Part shown: piece by piece, positions 45,596-54,427 of the stretch
Position numbering within the stretch: the first letter of the stretch is position 1
How the letters are laid out: each line of letters opens with the position of its first letter
From: Pseudofrankia saprophytica
GTDB taxonomy: Bacteria > Actinomycetota > Actinomycetes > Frankiales > Frankiaceae
Reading direction: 5' to 3'
DNA: 64,000 bases
NCBI RefSeq assembly: GCF_000235425.2
Contig: NZ_KI912266.1
Location: forward strand, 1,347,823 to 1,411,822
Notes under the pieces: generated by a model
Database searches by the model: none
The model's input: the letters and a program-made list of their open reading frames with translations, nothing else
What the model was told of the DNA's origin: nothing
Program-made: the position numbers and the translations under genes

Positions 45596-47464
45596 GTGGT
45601 CGAGGCAGGCAACCGGCCGCAGTCCGCGGACGTCGACAACGACGTGACAGTTAACGCCTCGTCCGGGGCAGACGCGGCGGGCGGTGGCACCCTGCTCGCG
45701 GAGTCCGTCCTCGACCGCCGCTACCGCCTCATCGGTGTGCTCAGCTCCCGCGGCCCGGTCACGCTCTGGCGTGGTGACGACACGGTACTCACCCGGCCGG
45801 TCGCGGTCCGCGTCGTCGAGCATGTGGACGACGATCCCGCCCGCCATGAGGCCGCCCAGTCGCTGCTCTCGGCGGCGGTGAACTCCGGTCGGTTGGTCCA
45901 CCCGGGCGCCGCGTCGACCTACGACGCGACCGTGACGACCACCGAGAACGGCCAGGTCTCCTACGTCATCACCGAGTGGGTCGATGGCCGCACCCTGCGG
46001 CAGCTCGCCGAGGAAGGCCCCCTGCGGCCGGAGCAGGCCGCGGCCGTCGTCCTCGGCGCGGCCCGCGTGATCGCCGCCGCGCACGAGCGCGGGCTGCGCC
46101 ACGGTGGCCTGCGCCCCGGTGACGTGATCATCTCCGGCCACGGCACGGTCAAGGTCATCGACCTCGAGGTCGGCGCCGTGCTGGCGACCATCGACGGAAC
46201 GGCGCCGGCCGGCGGCGAGGACCGCGCCGGCACCGAGGCCGCCGACGTGCGCGCGCTCGGAGGTCTGCTCTACGCCGCCCTGACGGGCTACTGGCCGTTG
46301 CCCGGTGACACGGGCCTGCCAACGGCCTCCTACGGCACGTACGGCCGCCTTCAGAGCCCGCGCCAGCTCAACCACACGGTCCCGCGCGACCTGGACGCGA
46401 TCACCATGGCCGCGCTCAGCGGCGACGAGTCGGCCGGCGAGCCGATCACGACGGCCACCGACCTGATCGCCGAGCTGGAGGCGGTCACCCCGGTCGAGGC
46501 GCTGCACGACACCGGCCTGATGACGTTCGGCGACGAGCCACCGGGCACCGAGGCGATGACGCCGGGCTACGGCGGCTCGGACGGCTACGGCCCCGATACC
46601 GCGAGCCTGCCGTCGACGGCGGGCTTCGCGACCCCCAGCCGGGACGACTACGGCCGCGGCGGCTACGACGACGGTGGCTACCGAGGCGGGCGTTACCAGG
46701 ACGACTACGACGACGGCTACGACCGCCCTCGGCGCGGTGGCGGCTACGACGACAACGGCTACCCGCCACAGCAGCGCGGCTACCCGCCGGCCGGAACCGG
46801 CGGCCAGCGGCCGCGTTCGGGCCATGCCCCGGACAACCGGCAGCAGCCCCGGCGACGCGCGCTTCCGATCATCATCGCGATCGTGGTGGTCGCCATTCTC
46901 GCCGCCGGGATCGTGCTCGCCCTCCAGCTCGGCGGTGGAGGGGACGGCGGTAACGCGGACAACCCGACCTCGTCTCCCACAGGCACCACCGCCCAGCCCT
47001 TCACACCGAGCGGTGTTGTCTCCTTCGACCCGCAGGGATCCGCGCCGTACGACGAGAAGCCCGAGCAGGTCAAGTTGCTGACCGATGGGAACCTGGCTAC
47101 CGAGTGGACGACAGAGGGTTATAACCATCGGGACAACGGCGCCCAGTTCGGCGGCCTCAAGAGCGGCGTCGGCTTCAAGGTCTCGTTCGCGCAGCCAGTG
47201 CACCCCAGCCAGGTAGTGGTCACGGTCGGGACGCTCGCCCCGGTCACCTTCGAGCTGCACGCCGCGAACGCCGATGGCACCGACATCGGCGCGTTCCCGA
47301 TCGTCGGAACCGCGCAGACTGGCACCGCCGGCCAGTCCGTAACGATCCAGATCCCGGCCGACGCCGCGCCCGCGCAGTACTGGGTGGTGTGGCTGACTCA
47401 CGTGCCCACTGGCTCGGACGGCAAGGACAAGGGCTCGATCGCCGAGATCAAGTTCCTGTCCTGA
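45596..47464 (+). CDS. Membrane pseudokinase with extracytoplasmic C-terminal domain
   Basis: The 622-residue protein starts with a kinase fold (about 38-290) that has lost the catalytic residues: the VAVK lysine is Arg (VAVRVV), HRDLKPGN is HGGLRPGD near residue 167, and DFG is DLE near 187. A Tyr/Gly/Arg/Asp-rich linker (about 330-420) leads to one span (about 423-443) and an extracytoplasmic beta domain of discoidin or sugar-binding type. In Mycobacterium an equivalent pseudokinase and outer domain are part of MviN and bind FhaA. GTG 45596 has GGAGG four bases upstream. Confidence 0.88.
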   Translation: MVEAGNRPQSADVDNDVTVNASSGADAAGGGTLLAESVLDRRYRLIGVLSSRGPVTLWRGDDTVLTRPVAVRVVEHVDDDPARHEAAQSLLSAAVNSGRLVHPGAASTYDATVTTTENGQVSYVITEWVDGRTLRQLAEEGPLRPEQAAAVVLGAARVIAAAHERGLRHGGLRPGDVIISGHGTVKVIDLEVGAVLATIDGTAPAGGEDRAGTEAADVRALGGLLYAALTGYWPLPGDTGLPTASYGTYGRLQSPRQLNHTVPRDLDAITMAALSGDESAGEPITTATDLIAELEAVTPVEALHDTGLMTFGDEPPGTEAMTPGYGGSDGYGPDTASLPSTAGFATPSRDDYGRGGYDDGGYRGGRYQDDYDDGYDRPRRGGGYDDNGYPPQQRGYPPAGTGGQRPRSGHAPDNRQQPRRRALPIIIAIVVVAILAAGIVLALQLGGGGDGGNADNPTSSPTGTTAQPFTPSGVVSFDPQGSAPYDEKPEQVKLLTDGNLATEWTTEGYNHRDNGAQFGGLKSGVGFKVSFAQPVHPSQVVVTVGTLAPVTFELHAANADGTDIGAFPIVGTAQTGTAGQSVTIQIPADAAPAQYWVVWLTHVPTGSDGKDKGSIAEIKFLS

Positions 47465-47500
47465 CCTGGGCGTCGGCGAGCACCGTCCCGGCCGCATGCG

Positions 47501-48241
47501 ATGCCTGACCAGACCGGCGAACCCGTACCAGGCAGCTCCCTCGGCGTGCCCGCCAGACCCGGCCAGGCTCAGAGCACGGCCGAGTCGGAGTCGCCCCCGG
47601 CCGATCCTGCCGACGCTGGCTCGGCGTGGTCGGACGACCCGGACGCGGCGCTGCTGCGCAGGCATGTCGACGGCGACCCGGCGGCGTTCGCCGAGCTGTT
47701 CCGGGCCAACGCCGACCGGCTCTGGTCGGTCGCCTACAGGCTGCTGCACGACGCCGAGGACGCGGCCGACGCGGTCCAGGAGGCGATGCTCTCCGCCCAC
47801 CGGCGCGCTGCCGGGTTCCGCGGCGAGTCGACGGTGCGCACCTGGCTACATCGGATCACGGTGAACGCCGCGCTGGACCGCCTGCGCCGCAAGGCCGCCC
47901 GCCCGCTGACCGTGCCGATGCCGACCAGCCCGGACGGGGTCGAGCACGAGCCAGCCGACCCACGCGACGCGCACGCCGAGGGTGAGCTTCGCCTCGACAT
48001 CGAGGGGGCGCTGGCGCGGCTTCCACCGGCGCTGCGGGCCGCCGTCGTGCTCGTCGACGTCGAAGGAATGCCCGTAGCCGAGGCCGCGGCGGCGCTTGGC
48101 GTGCCGGTCGGGACGGTCAAGAGCCGGGCCGCGCGCGGCCGGGCTCGGCTCGCGGAACAGCTCGGGCATCTCCGTCCGGGGAACCAGCAGGCCGTCCGCT
48201 CCGTCTTGGAGAAGGGGGAGGTGATGGACGGTGGGGTCTGA
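47501..48241 (+). CDS. sigM: ECF RNA polymerase sigma factor SigM
   Basis: The 246-residue protein has sigma region 2 (about 55-125; AFAELFRANADRLWSVAYRLLHDAEDAADAVQEAM, then TWLHRITVNAALDRLR) and region 4 (about 170-220; VAEAAAALGVPVGTVKSRAARGRARL). The SigM name follows from its place between the murJ-pseudokinase pair and trxB. The first 45 residues are a variable Pro-rich extension. Its stop lies inside the start of the anti-sigma gene, so the two are coupled. Confidence 0.92.
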   Translation: MPDQTGEPVPGSSLGVPARPGQAQSTAESESPPADPADAGSAWSDDPDAALLRRHVDGDPAAFAELFRANADRLWSVAYRLLHDAEDAADAVQEAMLSAHRRAAGFRGESTVRTWLHRITVNAALDRLRRKAARPLTVPMPTSPDGVEHEPADPRDAHAEGELRLDIEGALARLPPALRAAVVLVDVEGMPVAEAAAALGVPVGTVKSRAARGRARLAEQLGHLRPGNQQAVRSVLEKGEVMDGGV

Positions 48242-49340
48242 CGCGCGCGGTGAGCCGGTGTCGCGCCATCCGGACGGCGAGCTGTTGGACGCCTACGCGG
48301 ACGGCGAGCGCACGCCGGCTTCCGTCGACCGTCATGTTCGGGCCTGCGCCGACTGCCAGCGGGCCGTGGTCGCGCTGCGCAACGTCCGCGTCGAGCTCTC
48401 CCGGCTCGCGCCCGTGGCCATGCCGCCGGATGTCGCCCGCCGCATTCAGGCCGCCCTCTCGACGGCTCCGGCGCCGGCGTCTGGCTCCGGCTCGGATCGC
48501 GCCGGATCGGACGGCCACCGTGACCGCCGAGCCGAGCGGCGCGCGCCCGGCCGGACGCGCCGGCCACCGACCTACGGCGCCACCGCCAGACACCTCGCGC
48601 CCACCCGTGCCCGGTCGTCCGTCCTCCCCCGCTCCACCCGGCCCGAGCGCCTCGCGCTGCTCGCCGTCTGCCTGCTGGTCGTGGCCGCCGGAGCTGGGCT
48701 GTTCGCCGTCTGGGGGCACAACAGCGCCTCCTCCGATCACTTCGCCAGCTCGAGCGCGGCCATGTCCGCGGCTGACAGCGCGGCGGGGGCGGCGGGCGGC
48801 GAGGCGGCCCTTGCGCCGTCGGTGCGGTCATCGGTCGCCAGCAAGGTGATAAGCGTGGCCGACAGCGGCGTCCCGCTGGACCCGGACGCCGTCGCCCAGC
48901 ACGCCAAGGACCTGCTGGCCGGCCGCGTACCGTTCGCCGGCTACAGCAGCCTGGACACCCCCGTGGCGGCCCTGGGACAGGCCACTGGCGGCCCGGCGGC
49001 GTGGGAGGCGGTTCTTACCCCCGGGCTGCTCGGCTGCTACGAGAAGCTCGTGACGAGCTTCGGCGCCGTACTGGCGATCGACCGGGTCAGCTACCGTGGC
49101 CGCGATGCCGTGCTGGTCGTACTGGAGATTCAAGACACATCAGACATAACGGATGAATCTGGTACCTCCGCGACGTCGAGTGATGATGAGCCTGCCGGCC
49201 AGGGCGGAGCTGCCGCCGCGGCCCCGGGCACCGTCCCACCCGGCCAGGACCGAATCCAGCTGACCGTCGTCGATCTCGGCTGCGACGCCGGCCACCTGGC
49301 CGACGACACCTGGTACGCGGGAACGACCACCAAGGCTTGA
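48231..49340 (+). CDS. Transmembrane anti-sigma factor for SigM
   Basis: The 369-residue protein begins with a zinc-finger anti-sigma domain: HPDGELLDAYADGE, then DRHVRACADCQRAV (HxxxCxxC). A long Arg/Pro-rich linker leads to one span (about residues 140-162) and a 200-residue extracytoplasmic domain of unknown fold that may sense envelope state. GTG 48231 overlaps the sigM stop by 11 bases. It occupies the position of mycobacterial Rv3912. Confidence 0.9.
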   Translation: MGSDARGEPVSRHPDGELLDAYADGERTPASVDRHVRACADCQRAVVALRNVRVELSRLAPVAMPPDVARRIQAALSTAPAPASGSGSDRAGSDGHRDRRAERRAPGRTRRPPTYGATARHLAPTRARSSVLPRSTRPERLALLAVCLLVVAAGAGLFAVWGHNSASSDHFASSSAAMSAADSAAGAAGGEAALAPSVRSSVASKVISVADSGVPLDPDAVAQHAKDLLAGRVPFAGYSSLDTPVAALGQATGGPAAWEAVLTPGLLGCYEKLVTSFGAVLAIDRVSYRGRDAVLVVLEIQDTSDITDESGTSATSSDDEPAGQGGAAAAAPGTVPPGQDRIQLTVVDLGCDAGHLADDTWYAGTTTKA

Positions 49341-49426
49341 TAGAGAGGTCCAGGCCGGCAGGCGGCATCCGAAGGCGGCATCCGACGAGGGTGCGTGGAC
49401 GGCCGGCCTGCCACCCGGTGCAGGCA

Positions 49427-49452
49427 GGAATCTCTGATAACCCGGCGCGGTT
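49427..49452 (+). promoter_or_regulatory. SigR-type promoter of trxB-trxA
   Basis: GGAAT (49427-49431), then exactly 18 bases, then GTT (49450-49452). This equals the SigR/SigH thiol-stress promoter consensus, which drives trxB-trxA in Streptomyces. The transcript would start near 49458, about 37 bases before the trxB GTG. Confidence 0.75.
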
Positions 49453-49494
49453 AGCGTGTCAGCGGCTTAGGTCGCGATGTGAAGGGAGCAGGGC

Positions 49495-50466
49495 GTGACA
49501 GCGCAGGACAGCGGGGTCCGGGATGTCATCATCATCGGGTCCGGCCCGGCGGGCTACACGGCGGCCATCTACACGGCGCGCGCCAACCTGCGGCCGCTCG
49601 TGTTCGAGGGCGCGGTCTCGGCGGGTGGCGCGCTGATGACCACCACCGAAGTGGAGAACTTCCCCGGTTTCGCGGAAGGCATCCAGGGCCCGGAGCTCAT
49701 GGACAGCCTGCGCAAGCAGGCGGAGCGCTTCGGTGCCGAGCTGATCCCCGACGATGTGACCGAGGTCGACCTGACCGTCACTCCGAAGGTCGTGAAGGTC
49801 GGCGAGGAAGTCCACTACGCCAAGACCGTCATCATCGCCACCGGCTCGGCCTACCGGAAGCTGGACGTCCCCGACGAGGACAGGCTGCTGGGCCGCGGTG
49901 TCTCGGCCTGTGCCACCTGCGACGGCTTCTTCTTCCGCGACCAGGACATCGCGGTCGTCGGCGGCGGTGACTCGGCGATGGAGGAGGCCACCTTCCTGAC
50001 CCGGTTCGCGAAGTCCGTGACGGTCGTCCACCGCCGGGACAAGCTGCGCGCCAGCGCCATCATGGCGGACCGCGCGGCCGCGAACCCGAAGATCAAGTTT
50101 CGTTGGAACGCGGTCGTGACCGGACTGGAGGGCGACCACAAGCTCTCCGGCGTCCGGCTGCGTGACACGGTGACCGACGCGGACGACAAGCTGGACGTGA
50201 CGGGCATGTTCGTCGCGATCGGCCACGTGCCGCGCTCGGAGCTGTTCCGCGGCCAGGTGACGCTGGACGATGAGGGCTACGTCCTCGTCGATGCCCCATC
50301 GACCAGGACGAACCTGGACGGCGTCTTCGCCGCCGGCGACGTGGTCGACCACATCTACCGGCAGGCGATCACCGCCGCCGGCACCGGCTGCGCCGCCGCC
50401 CTCGACGCCGAGCGCTGGATCGCCGACCACGAGACCGGCGACAGCTCGACCGCGCCAGCGGCCTGA
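49495..50466 (+). CDS. trxB: Thioredoxin reductase
   Basis: TrxB reduces thioredoxin with NADPH. The 323-residue flavoprotein shows the FAD motif [19 protein letters not shown] cut short at the usual place, the redox-active SACATCDG near residue 140, the NADPH motif [12 protein letters not shown] and the second FAD segment [13 protein letters not shown] 49495 follows AAGGGAG at six bases. A SigR-type promoter lies upstream, and trxA begins 34 bases after the stop. Confidence 0.97.
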   Translation: MTAQDSGVRDVIIIGSGPAGYTAAIYTARANLRPLVFEGAVSAGGALMTTTEVENFPGFAEGIQGPELMDSLRKQAERFGAELIPDDVTEVDLTVTPKVVKVGEEVHYAKTVIIATGSAYRKLDVPDEDRLLGRGVSACATCDGFFFRDQDIAVVGGGDSAMEEATFLTRFAKSVTVVHRRDKLRASAIMADRAAANPKIKFRWNAVVTGLEGDHKLSGVRLRDTVTDADDKLDVTGMFVAIGHVPRSELFRGQVTLDDEGYVLVDAPSTRTNLDGVFAAGDVVDHIYRQAITAAGTGCAAALDAERWIADHETGDSSTAPAA

Positions 50467-50500
50467 CACGACACCGTCCCCACGACCCAAGGAGAAAGCG

Positions 50501-50827
50501 ATGGCAGGAGCCACCACCCCGGTGACGGACAAGACGTTCGACTCCGAGGTGCTCAAAAGTGACAAGCCCGTACTGGTCGACTTCTGGGCCGAGTGGTGCG
50601 GGCCGTGCAAGATGGTCGCCCCCGTCCTGGAGGAGATCGCGGCGGCTCACGGCGACTCGCTGCGGGTCGTCAAGCTCAACATCGACGAGAACCCGCAGAC
50701 GGCGCGCGCCTACCAGATCATGTCGATCCCGACGATGGCCGTGTTCGTCGATGGCGCGATCGCGAAGAGCATCGTCGGCGCGAAGCCGAAGCGTGCCCTC
50801 CTGAACGACCTCGCCGAGTTCATCTGA
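50501..50827 (+). CDS. trxA: Thioredoxin
   Basis: The 108-residue protein has the WCGPC active site at about residues 33-37, VDFWAEW before it and the cis-Pro loop MSIPTMAVF. The ATG follows AAGGAGAAAGCG. It works with the adjacent trxB product in disulfide reduction. Two hairpins follow the gene. Confidence 0.97.
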   Translation: MAGATTPVTDKTFDSEVLKSDKPVLVDFWAEWCGPCKMVAPVLEEIAAAHGDSLRVVKLNIDENPQTARAYQIMSIPTMAVFVDGAIAKSIVGAKPKRALLNDLAEFI

Positions 50828-50837
50828 TCCCGCCCCA

Positions 50838-50856
50838 CGGCCCGGCCTCCGGGCCG
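50838..50856 (+). terminator. First terminator hairpin after trxA
   Basis: CGGCCCGG-CCT-CCGGGCCG is a perfect 8-bp stem with a three-base loop, 10 bases after the trxA stop. Confidence 0.7.
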
Positions 50857-50880
50857 GTCCCGGCCAGCGAGCCCCCACGG

Positions 50881-50916
50881 CCCGTCGGCTTCGCCCTACG
50901 TGGCGAGGCCGACGGG
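50881..50916 (+). terminator. Second terminator hairpin after trxA
   Basis: A 15-bp stem with one mismatch (left arm CCCGTCGGCTTCGCC) surrounds the loop CTACGT. With the preceding hairpin it forms a double terminator. Confidence 0.75.
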
Positions 50917-51100
50917 CCGAACTCGTTTCCGATCGCTTTCTCGGCCGCTCGAACCGACGCCCGGCCGAGCGGACGACCGGCCCGTGCCCGCAGCGGTCCA
51001 CCCCCCTGGGGCCGGGCGGAATCAGGAGGAGCCAGAACTAGCGGGACGGTCACGCCCGCGGCCCCCGCTCGGCCGGCCGGATCGCCTACGCTGATGTCCC

Positions 51101-52252
51101 GTGAAGCTGCTCCGGCTCGGTGACCGCGGTCCGGGCGTGGCCGATGCGCGCGCGGCCCTGACCCATCTGTCCTTCCTCCCAGCGGCTCCGCGGCAGCCCG
51201 GTGGTGAGGGCTCGGAGACGCCCGGGGCCGACCAGTTCGACGACAGCCTGGACCGTGCCGTGCGCGCCTTCCAGCAGAGTCGCGGGCTGTCGGTCGACGG
51301 GATCATCGGGCCGGACACCACCCGTGCGCTCGACGAGGCACGCCACCGGCTGGGCGACCGGCTGCTCTACTACGCGACCAGCCGCCCGTTCGTCGGCGAC
51401 GACGTCGCGGCGCTCCAGACGCGGCTGTCGAGCATGGGCTTCGACGTCGGCCGCAGCGACGGCATCTTCGGGCCGCGCACGGAGGCGGCCGTCCGCGACT
51501 TCCAGCGCAACCGGGGCCTCGAACCGGATGGCCGCTGCGGTCCGCAGACCCTGCGCGAGCTCAAGCGGTTGGAGCGCACCGTCACCGGCGGCCGCCCGGA
51601 CGTCCTGCGCGAGTCGACACGGCTGCTCGTGCGCGGGTCCTCGCTGCTTGGCACGGTCGTCGCCATCGACGCCGGCCATGGCGGCGAGGACGCCGGCGCC
51701 GTCGCCCATGGACTGAACGAGCGTGACATCGTGGCGGACCTGGCCAACCGGCTGGAGGTCCGGCTGCGGTCGTCCGGCCTGGAGACCTTTCGCGTGCACG
51801 CGGCCGACGAGGCACCGGACGACGCCGAGCGGGCCAGGCGAGCCAACGAGCGTGGCGCCGACCTGCTCATCTCGCTACACGCCGACGCCAGCGACTCGTC
51901 CAAGGCCGAAGGCGTCTCCTGCTATTACTTCGGCAACGCCCATGGCTCGTCGGCGGTGGGCGAGCGGCTCGCGACGCTCATCCAGAAGGAACTCGTGTCC
52001 CGCACGGACATGCTCGACTGCTGGACGCATCCCAAGACCTGGGAGCTGCTGCGCCGGACTGCCATGCCGGCCGTGCGGATCGAGGTCGGCTACCTCACCA
52101 GTCCTCGCGACGCGACGGCGCTCGGCTCGCCGGTGTACCGGGCGGCCATCGCCGAAGCCGTCCTCACCGCCATCCAGCGGCTGTACCTGCCGCCCGAGCA
52201 GGATCCGCCGACCGGTCAGCTCCGGGTCCCCCGGGTCGTAACTCGTTCCTGA
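51101..52252 (+). CDS. cwlM: CwlM, N-acetylmuramoyl-L-alanine amidase family
   Basis: The 383-residue protein carries two peptidoglycan-binding-1 repeats (about 5-75 and 90-150; FGPRTEAAVRDFQRNRGLEPDG) and an amidase_3 domain (about 183-370). Likely zinc and catalytic residues are present: His and Glu in DAGHGGEDAG, His in SLHADA, Glu in RIEVGYLTS. It has no signal peptide, so it is cytoplasmic, like mycobacterial CwlM, which activates MurA rather than cutting the wall. That role here is inferred from position and the missing signal. GTG start. Confidence 0.92.
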   Translation: MKLLRLGDRGPGVADARAALTHLSFLPAAPRQPGGEGSETPGADQFDDSLDRAVRAFQQSRGLSVDGIIGPDTTRALDEARHRLGDRLLYYATSRPFVGDDVAALQTRLSSMGFDVGRSDGIFGPRTEAAVRDFQRNRGLEPDGRCGPQTLRELKRLERTVTGGRPDVLRESTRLLVRGSSLLGTVVAIDAGHGGEDAGAVAHGLNERDIVADLANRLEVRLRSSGLETFRVHAADEAPDDAERARRANERGADLLISLHADASDSSKAEGVSCYYFGNAHGSSAVGERLATLIQKELVSRTDMLDCWTHPKTWELLRRTAMPAVRIEVGYLTSPRDATALGSPVYRAAIAEAVLTAIQRLYLPPEQDPPTGQLRVPRVVTRS

Positions 52253-52668
52253 GGCTTGTTCGGGCCGGCAATTCATGCGGCACGTGTGTCGGTGTCTCAC
52301 CAACTCCGGCGTCACCGTGACCGGGTGTCTCGGACGGCGCAATTCCGGGACGCCACGGGCGAGGAGGTGTGGGCGGCGGGGGCGGTGCGGCGGGCCGTCT
52401 GGCTGCGCGATCCGGCGATTTCCGTCGACGCGCGTTTCACGTGAAACAACGCTCAACTCCTACCCACCCACTCGCCCCTTCGCCTCACCCCAAGCCCGGG
52501 CGAGCCGGTGCGGCCCGGGCTGGCCGTGCATCACGCCCGATTGGTCGCGCAATGCCTGAAGGCAGGGGCGCCCCGCGCCCACATCCACCCCGTCCACCAG
52601 GAAGATTCCTGGTACGGCGCCTAGGCTAGGGCCAGCTACTGGATCCCTCGACGTGCGGAGCGCCAGCA
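52253..52668. other. Intergenic region, cwlM / GNAT gene, with parS
   Basis: About 416 bases without a recognised gene. It holds the perfect-core parS at 52434-52447 and the GNAT promoter; GGAG lies about nine bases before the GNAT ATG. Confidence 0.5.
52433..52448. promoter_or_regulatory. parS site 1
   Basis: CGTTTCACGTGAAACA contains the perfect 14-bp parS palindrome GTTTCACGTGAAAC and matches the 16-bp consensus at 15 positions. ParB loads here to organise the origin region; parB is 1 kb away. Confidence 0.9.
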
Positions 52669-53322
52669 ATGAGTCGTCGCGTCGCGAATATTACGCTCGA
52701 CAACATCGATGACCTGCCCCAGCGGTGTCGCCGGTGCGTGTTCTGGGAACTCGACCCGGTTGCGCGCAGCCGGGCCGAGGAGGCCGGCGGCACTGACCTG
52801 GAGAAGGAAGCCTGGGTCTCTTCGGCGCTGCTGGAGTGGGGAAGCTGCGGGAAAGTCATCTACGTCGACAACGTGCCCGCAGGCTTCGCGATGTACGCGC
52901 CGCCTGCCTACGTGCCTCGTTCGATTGCCTTCCCGACCAGCCCGGTGAGTTCTGACGCCGTTCTGCTGATGACGGCGAAAATCGTCGACGAGTTCGCCGG
53001 GCAGGGGCTTGGGCGCGTTCTCATCCAGGCGATGGCGAAGGACGTCATCCGGCGCGGCTACCGTGCCATCGAGGCGTTCGGTGACCTTCGCCAGGACGAG
53101 GGCACCCGCTGCGTCGTGCCGGCCGACTATCTACTCGCTGTGGGCTTCAAGACCGTCCGTCCGCACCGCCGCTGGCCGCGGCTGCGACTCGAGGTGAAGA
53201 ACGCCGTCACCTGGCGCGAGGACGTCGAGGTCGCCCTGGAACGCCTACTGGGCTCGATGAACCCAGAAGGCATCCTCCGCCCCATCGGCGGCACGCCCTC
53301 CCCGACCCCCGCGCCCGCATAG
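52669..53322 (+). CDS. GNAT-family N-acetyltransferase
   Basis: The 217-residue protein shows the acetyl-CoA loop IVDEFAGQGLGRVLIQAMAKDV (QGLGRVL) typical of GNAT enzymes. The N-terminus has CRRCVFWELDP, and the C-terminal part contains EVALERLLGS. Substrate unknown. A GNAT gene between trxA/cwlM and parB is conserved in Streptomyces. It converges on parB with a long palindrome in between. Confidence 0.88.
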   Translation: MSRRVANITLDNIDDLPQRCRRCVFWELDPVARSRAEEAGGTDLEKEAWVSSALLEWGSCGKVIYVDNVPAGFAMYAPPAYVPRSIAFPTSPVSSDAVLLMTAKIVDEFAGQGLGRVLIQAMAKDVIRRGYRAIEAFGDLRQDEGTRCVVPADYLLAVGFKTVRPHRRWPRLRLEVKNAVTWREDVEVALERLLGSMNPEGILRPIGGTPSPTPAPA

Positions 53323-53398
53323 ACCAAACGCCGGCTTGTGGGTCCCGCGCCAAGCCGAAGGTGGTCTCGCAAGGTTCAAGCGGGACGTAACCGAGCTG

Positions 53399-53436
53399 GC
53401 TCGTAGGGGAGCCTCCGCGGAGGCTCCCCTACGAGC
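53399..53436. terminator. Bidirectional terminator between the GNAT gene and parB
   Basis: A perfect 38-base palindrome: two 19-bp arms (left arm begins GCTCGTAGGGGAGCC) with no unpaired centre. It sits between the two convergent stops and could act in both directions. Confidence 0.8.
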
Positions 53437-53485
53437 GAAGCGAGCACGGGACCGGAGCGCCGTGCCCGCACGGAGCGAACCAATG

Positions 53486-54427
53486 TCACAGCTCGGTCGG
53501 GACCATGGCGGCGACGATGCGTTCCAGGTCCTCGAGGCTCGCGAACTCGACGGTGATCTTGCCGCGGTTGCGGCCCATGTCGACCTTCACCTTGGTGTCC
53601 AGCCGGTCGGCCAGGCGCTCCGCCACCTGGGAGAGTGCCGGCGGCGCCTGGCGCGGCGTCCGGGGCGCCCGCTTGCGCGGGCCCTCGTCGCCCATCGCCA
53701 CGATCTCCTCGACCGCCCGCACGGAAAGCCCCTCCGCGACGATGCGGGTGGCTAGCCGGTCCTGCGCCTCCGAGTCGCCAAGCCCGAGCAACGCCCGGGC
53801 ATGGCCCGCGGACAGCACCCCGGCCGCGACCCGGCGCTGGACGGCCGGCGGCAGGCCGAGCAGCCGGATCGTGTTCGTGACGTGCGACCGGGACCGGCCG
53901 AGCTTCGTGGCCAGCTGGTCGTGGGTGGCGCCGAACTCGCGCAGCAGCTGCTCGTAGGCGGCCGCCTCCTCCAGCGGGTTGAGCTGCTGGCGGTGCAGGT
54001 TCTCCAGGAGCGCGTCGCGCAGCATCGCCTCGTCGGCGGTGTCCCGGATGATGGCCGGTATCTCGGTGAGACCCGCGAGCTTGGACGCGCGCCAGCGACG
54101 TTCGCCCATGACCAGCTCGTACTGATCCGGCAGCACCTCGCGGACGACGATCGGCTGCAGCAGCCCGACCTCGCGCAGGCTCGCCGAGAGCTCCTCGAGC
54201 GCGTCCTCGTCGAAGTTCGTGCGGGGCTGGCGCGGGTTCGGCGTCACCGAGTCCACCGGGATCTCCCGGAACACGGCTCCGTGGACCGGTACCGGATCGG
54301 CACCGATCCGGGAGCCGTTGGTACCCGCGTTACCCGCGTAGCCGTCGTAGCCGCCCGGCGGCGCGGTCGGGATGAGCGCGCCGAGCCCCTTGCCGAGTCC
54401 GCCGACCCGCCGAGCCGGGGGACTCAT
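53486..54427 (-). CDS. parB: Chromosome partitioning protein ParB
   Basis: ParB binds parS, spreads as a CTP-dependent clamp and recruits ParA and SMC. From ATG 54427 it has 313 residues: [10 protein letters not shown] ParA-stimulating N-terminus, [15 protein letters not shown], the CTP/nuclease-fold motifs [21 protein letters not shown] and [14 protein letters not shown], and the helix-turn-helix [25 protein letters not shown]. The frame is open 114 codons upstream, but that part overlaps parA. The start overlaps the parA stop (ATGA). Two good parS sites lie within 2 kb. Confidence 0.97.
   Translation of the reverse strand: MSPPARRVGGLGKGLGALIPTAPPGGYDGYAGNAGTNGSRIGADPVPVHGAVFREIPVDSVTPNPRQPRTNFDEDALEELSASLREVGLLQPIVVREVLPDQYELVMGERRWRASKLAGLTEIPAIIRDTADEAMLRDALLENLHRQQLNPLEEAAAYEQLLREFGATHDQLATKLGRSRSHVTNTIRLLGLPPAVQRRVAAGVLSAGHARALLGLGDSEAQDRLATRIVAEGLSVRAVEEIVAMGDEGPRKRAPRTPRQAPPALSQVAERLADRLDTKVKVDMGRNRGKITVEFASLEDLERIVAAMVPTEL

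Noticed and set aside
53365-53440. tRNA-like GGTTCAAGC stretch before parB
   Set aside because: It does not fold as a cloverleaf; the strong pairing there is the 38-base palindrome.
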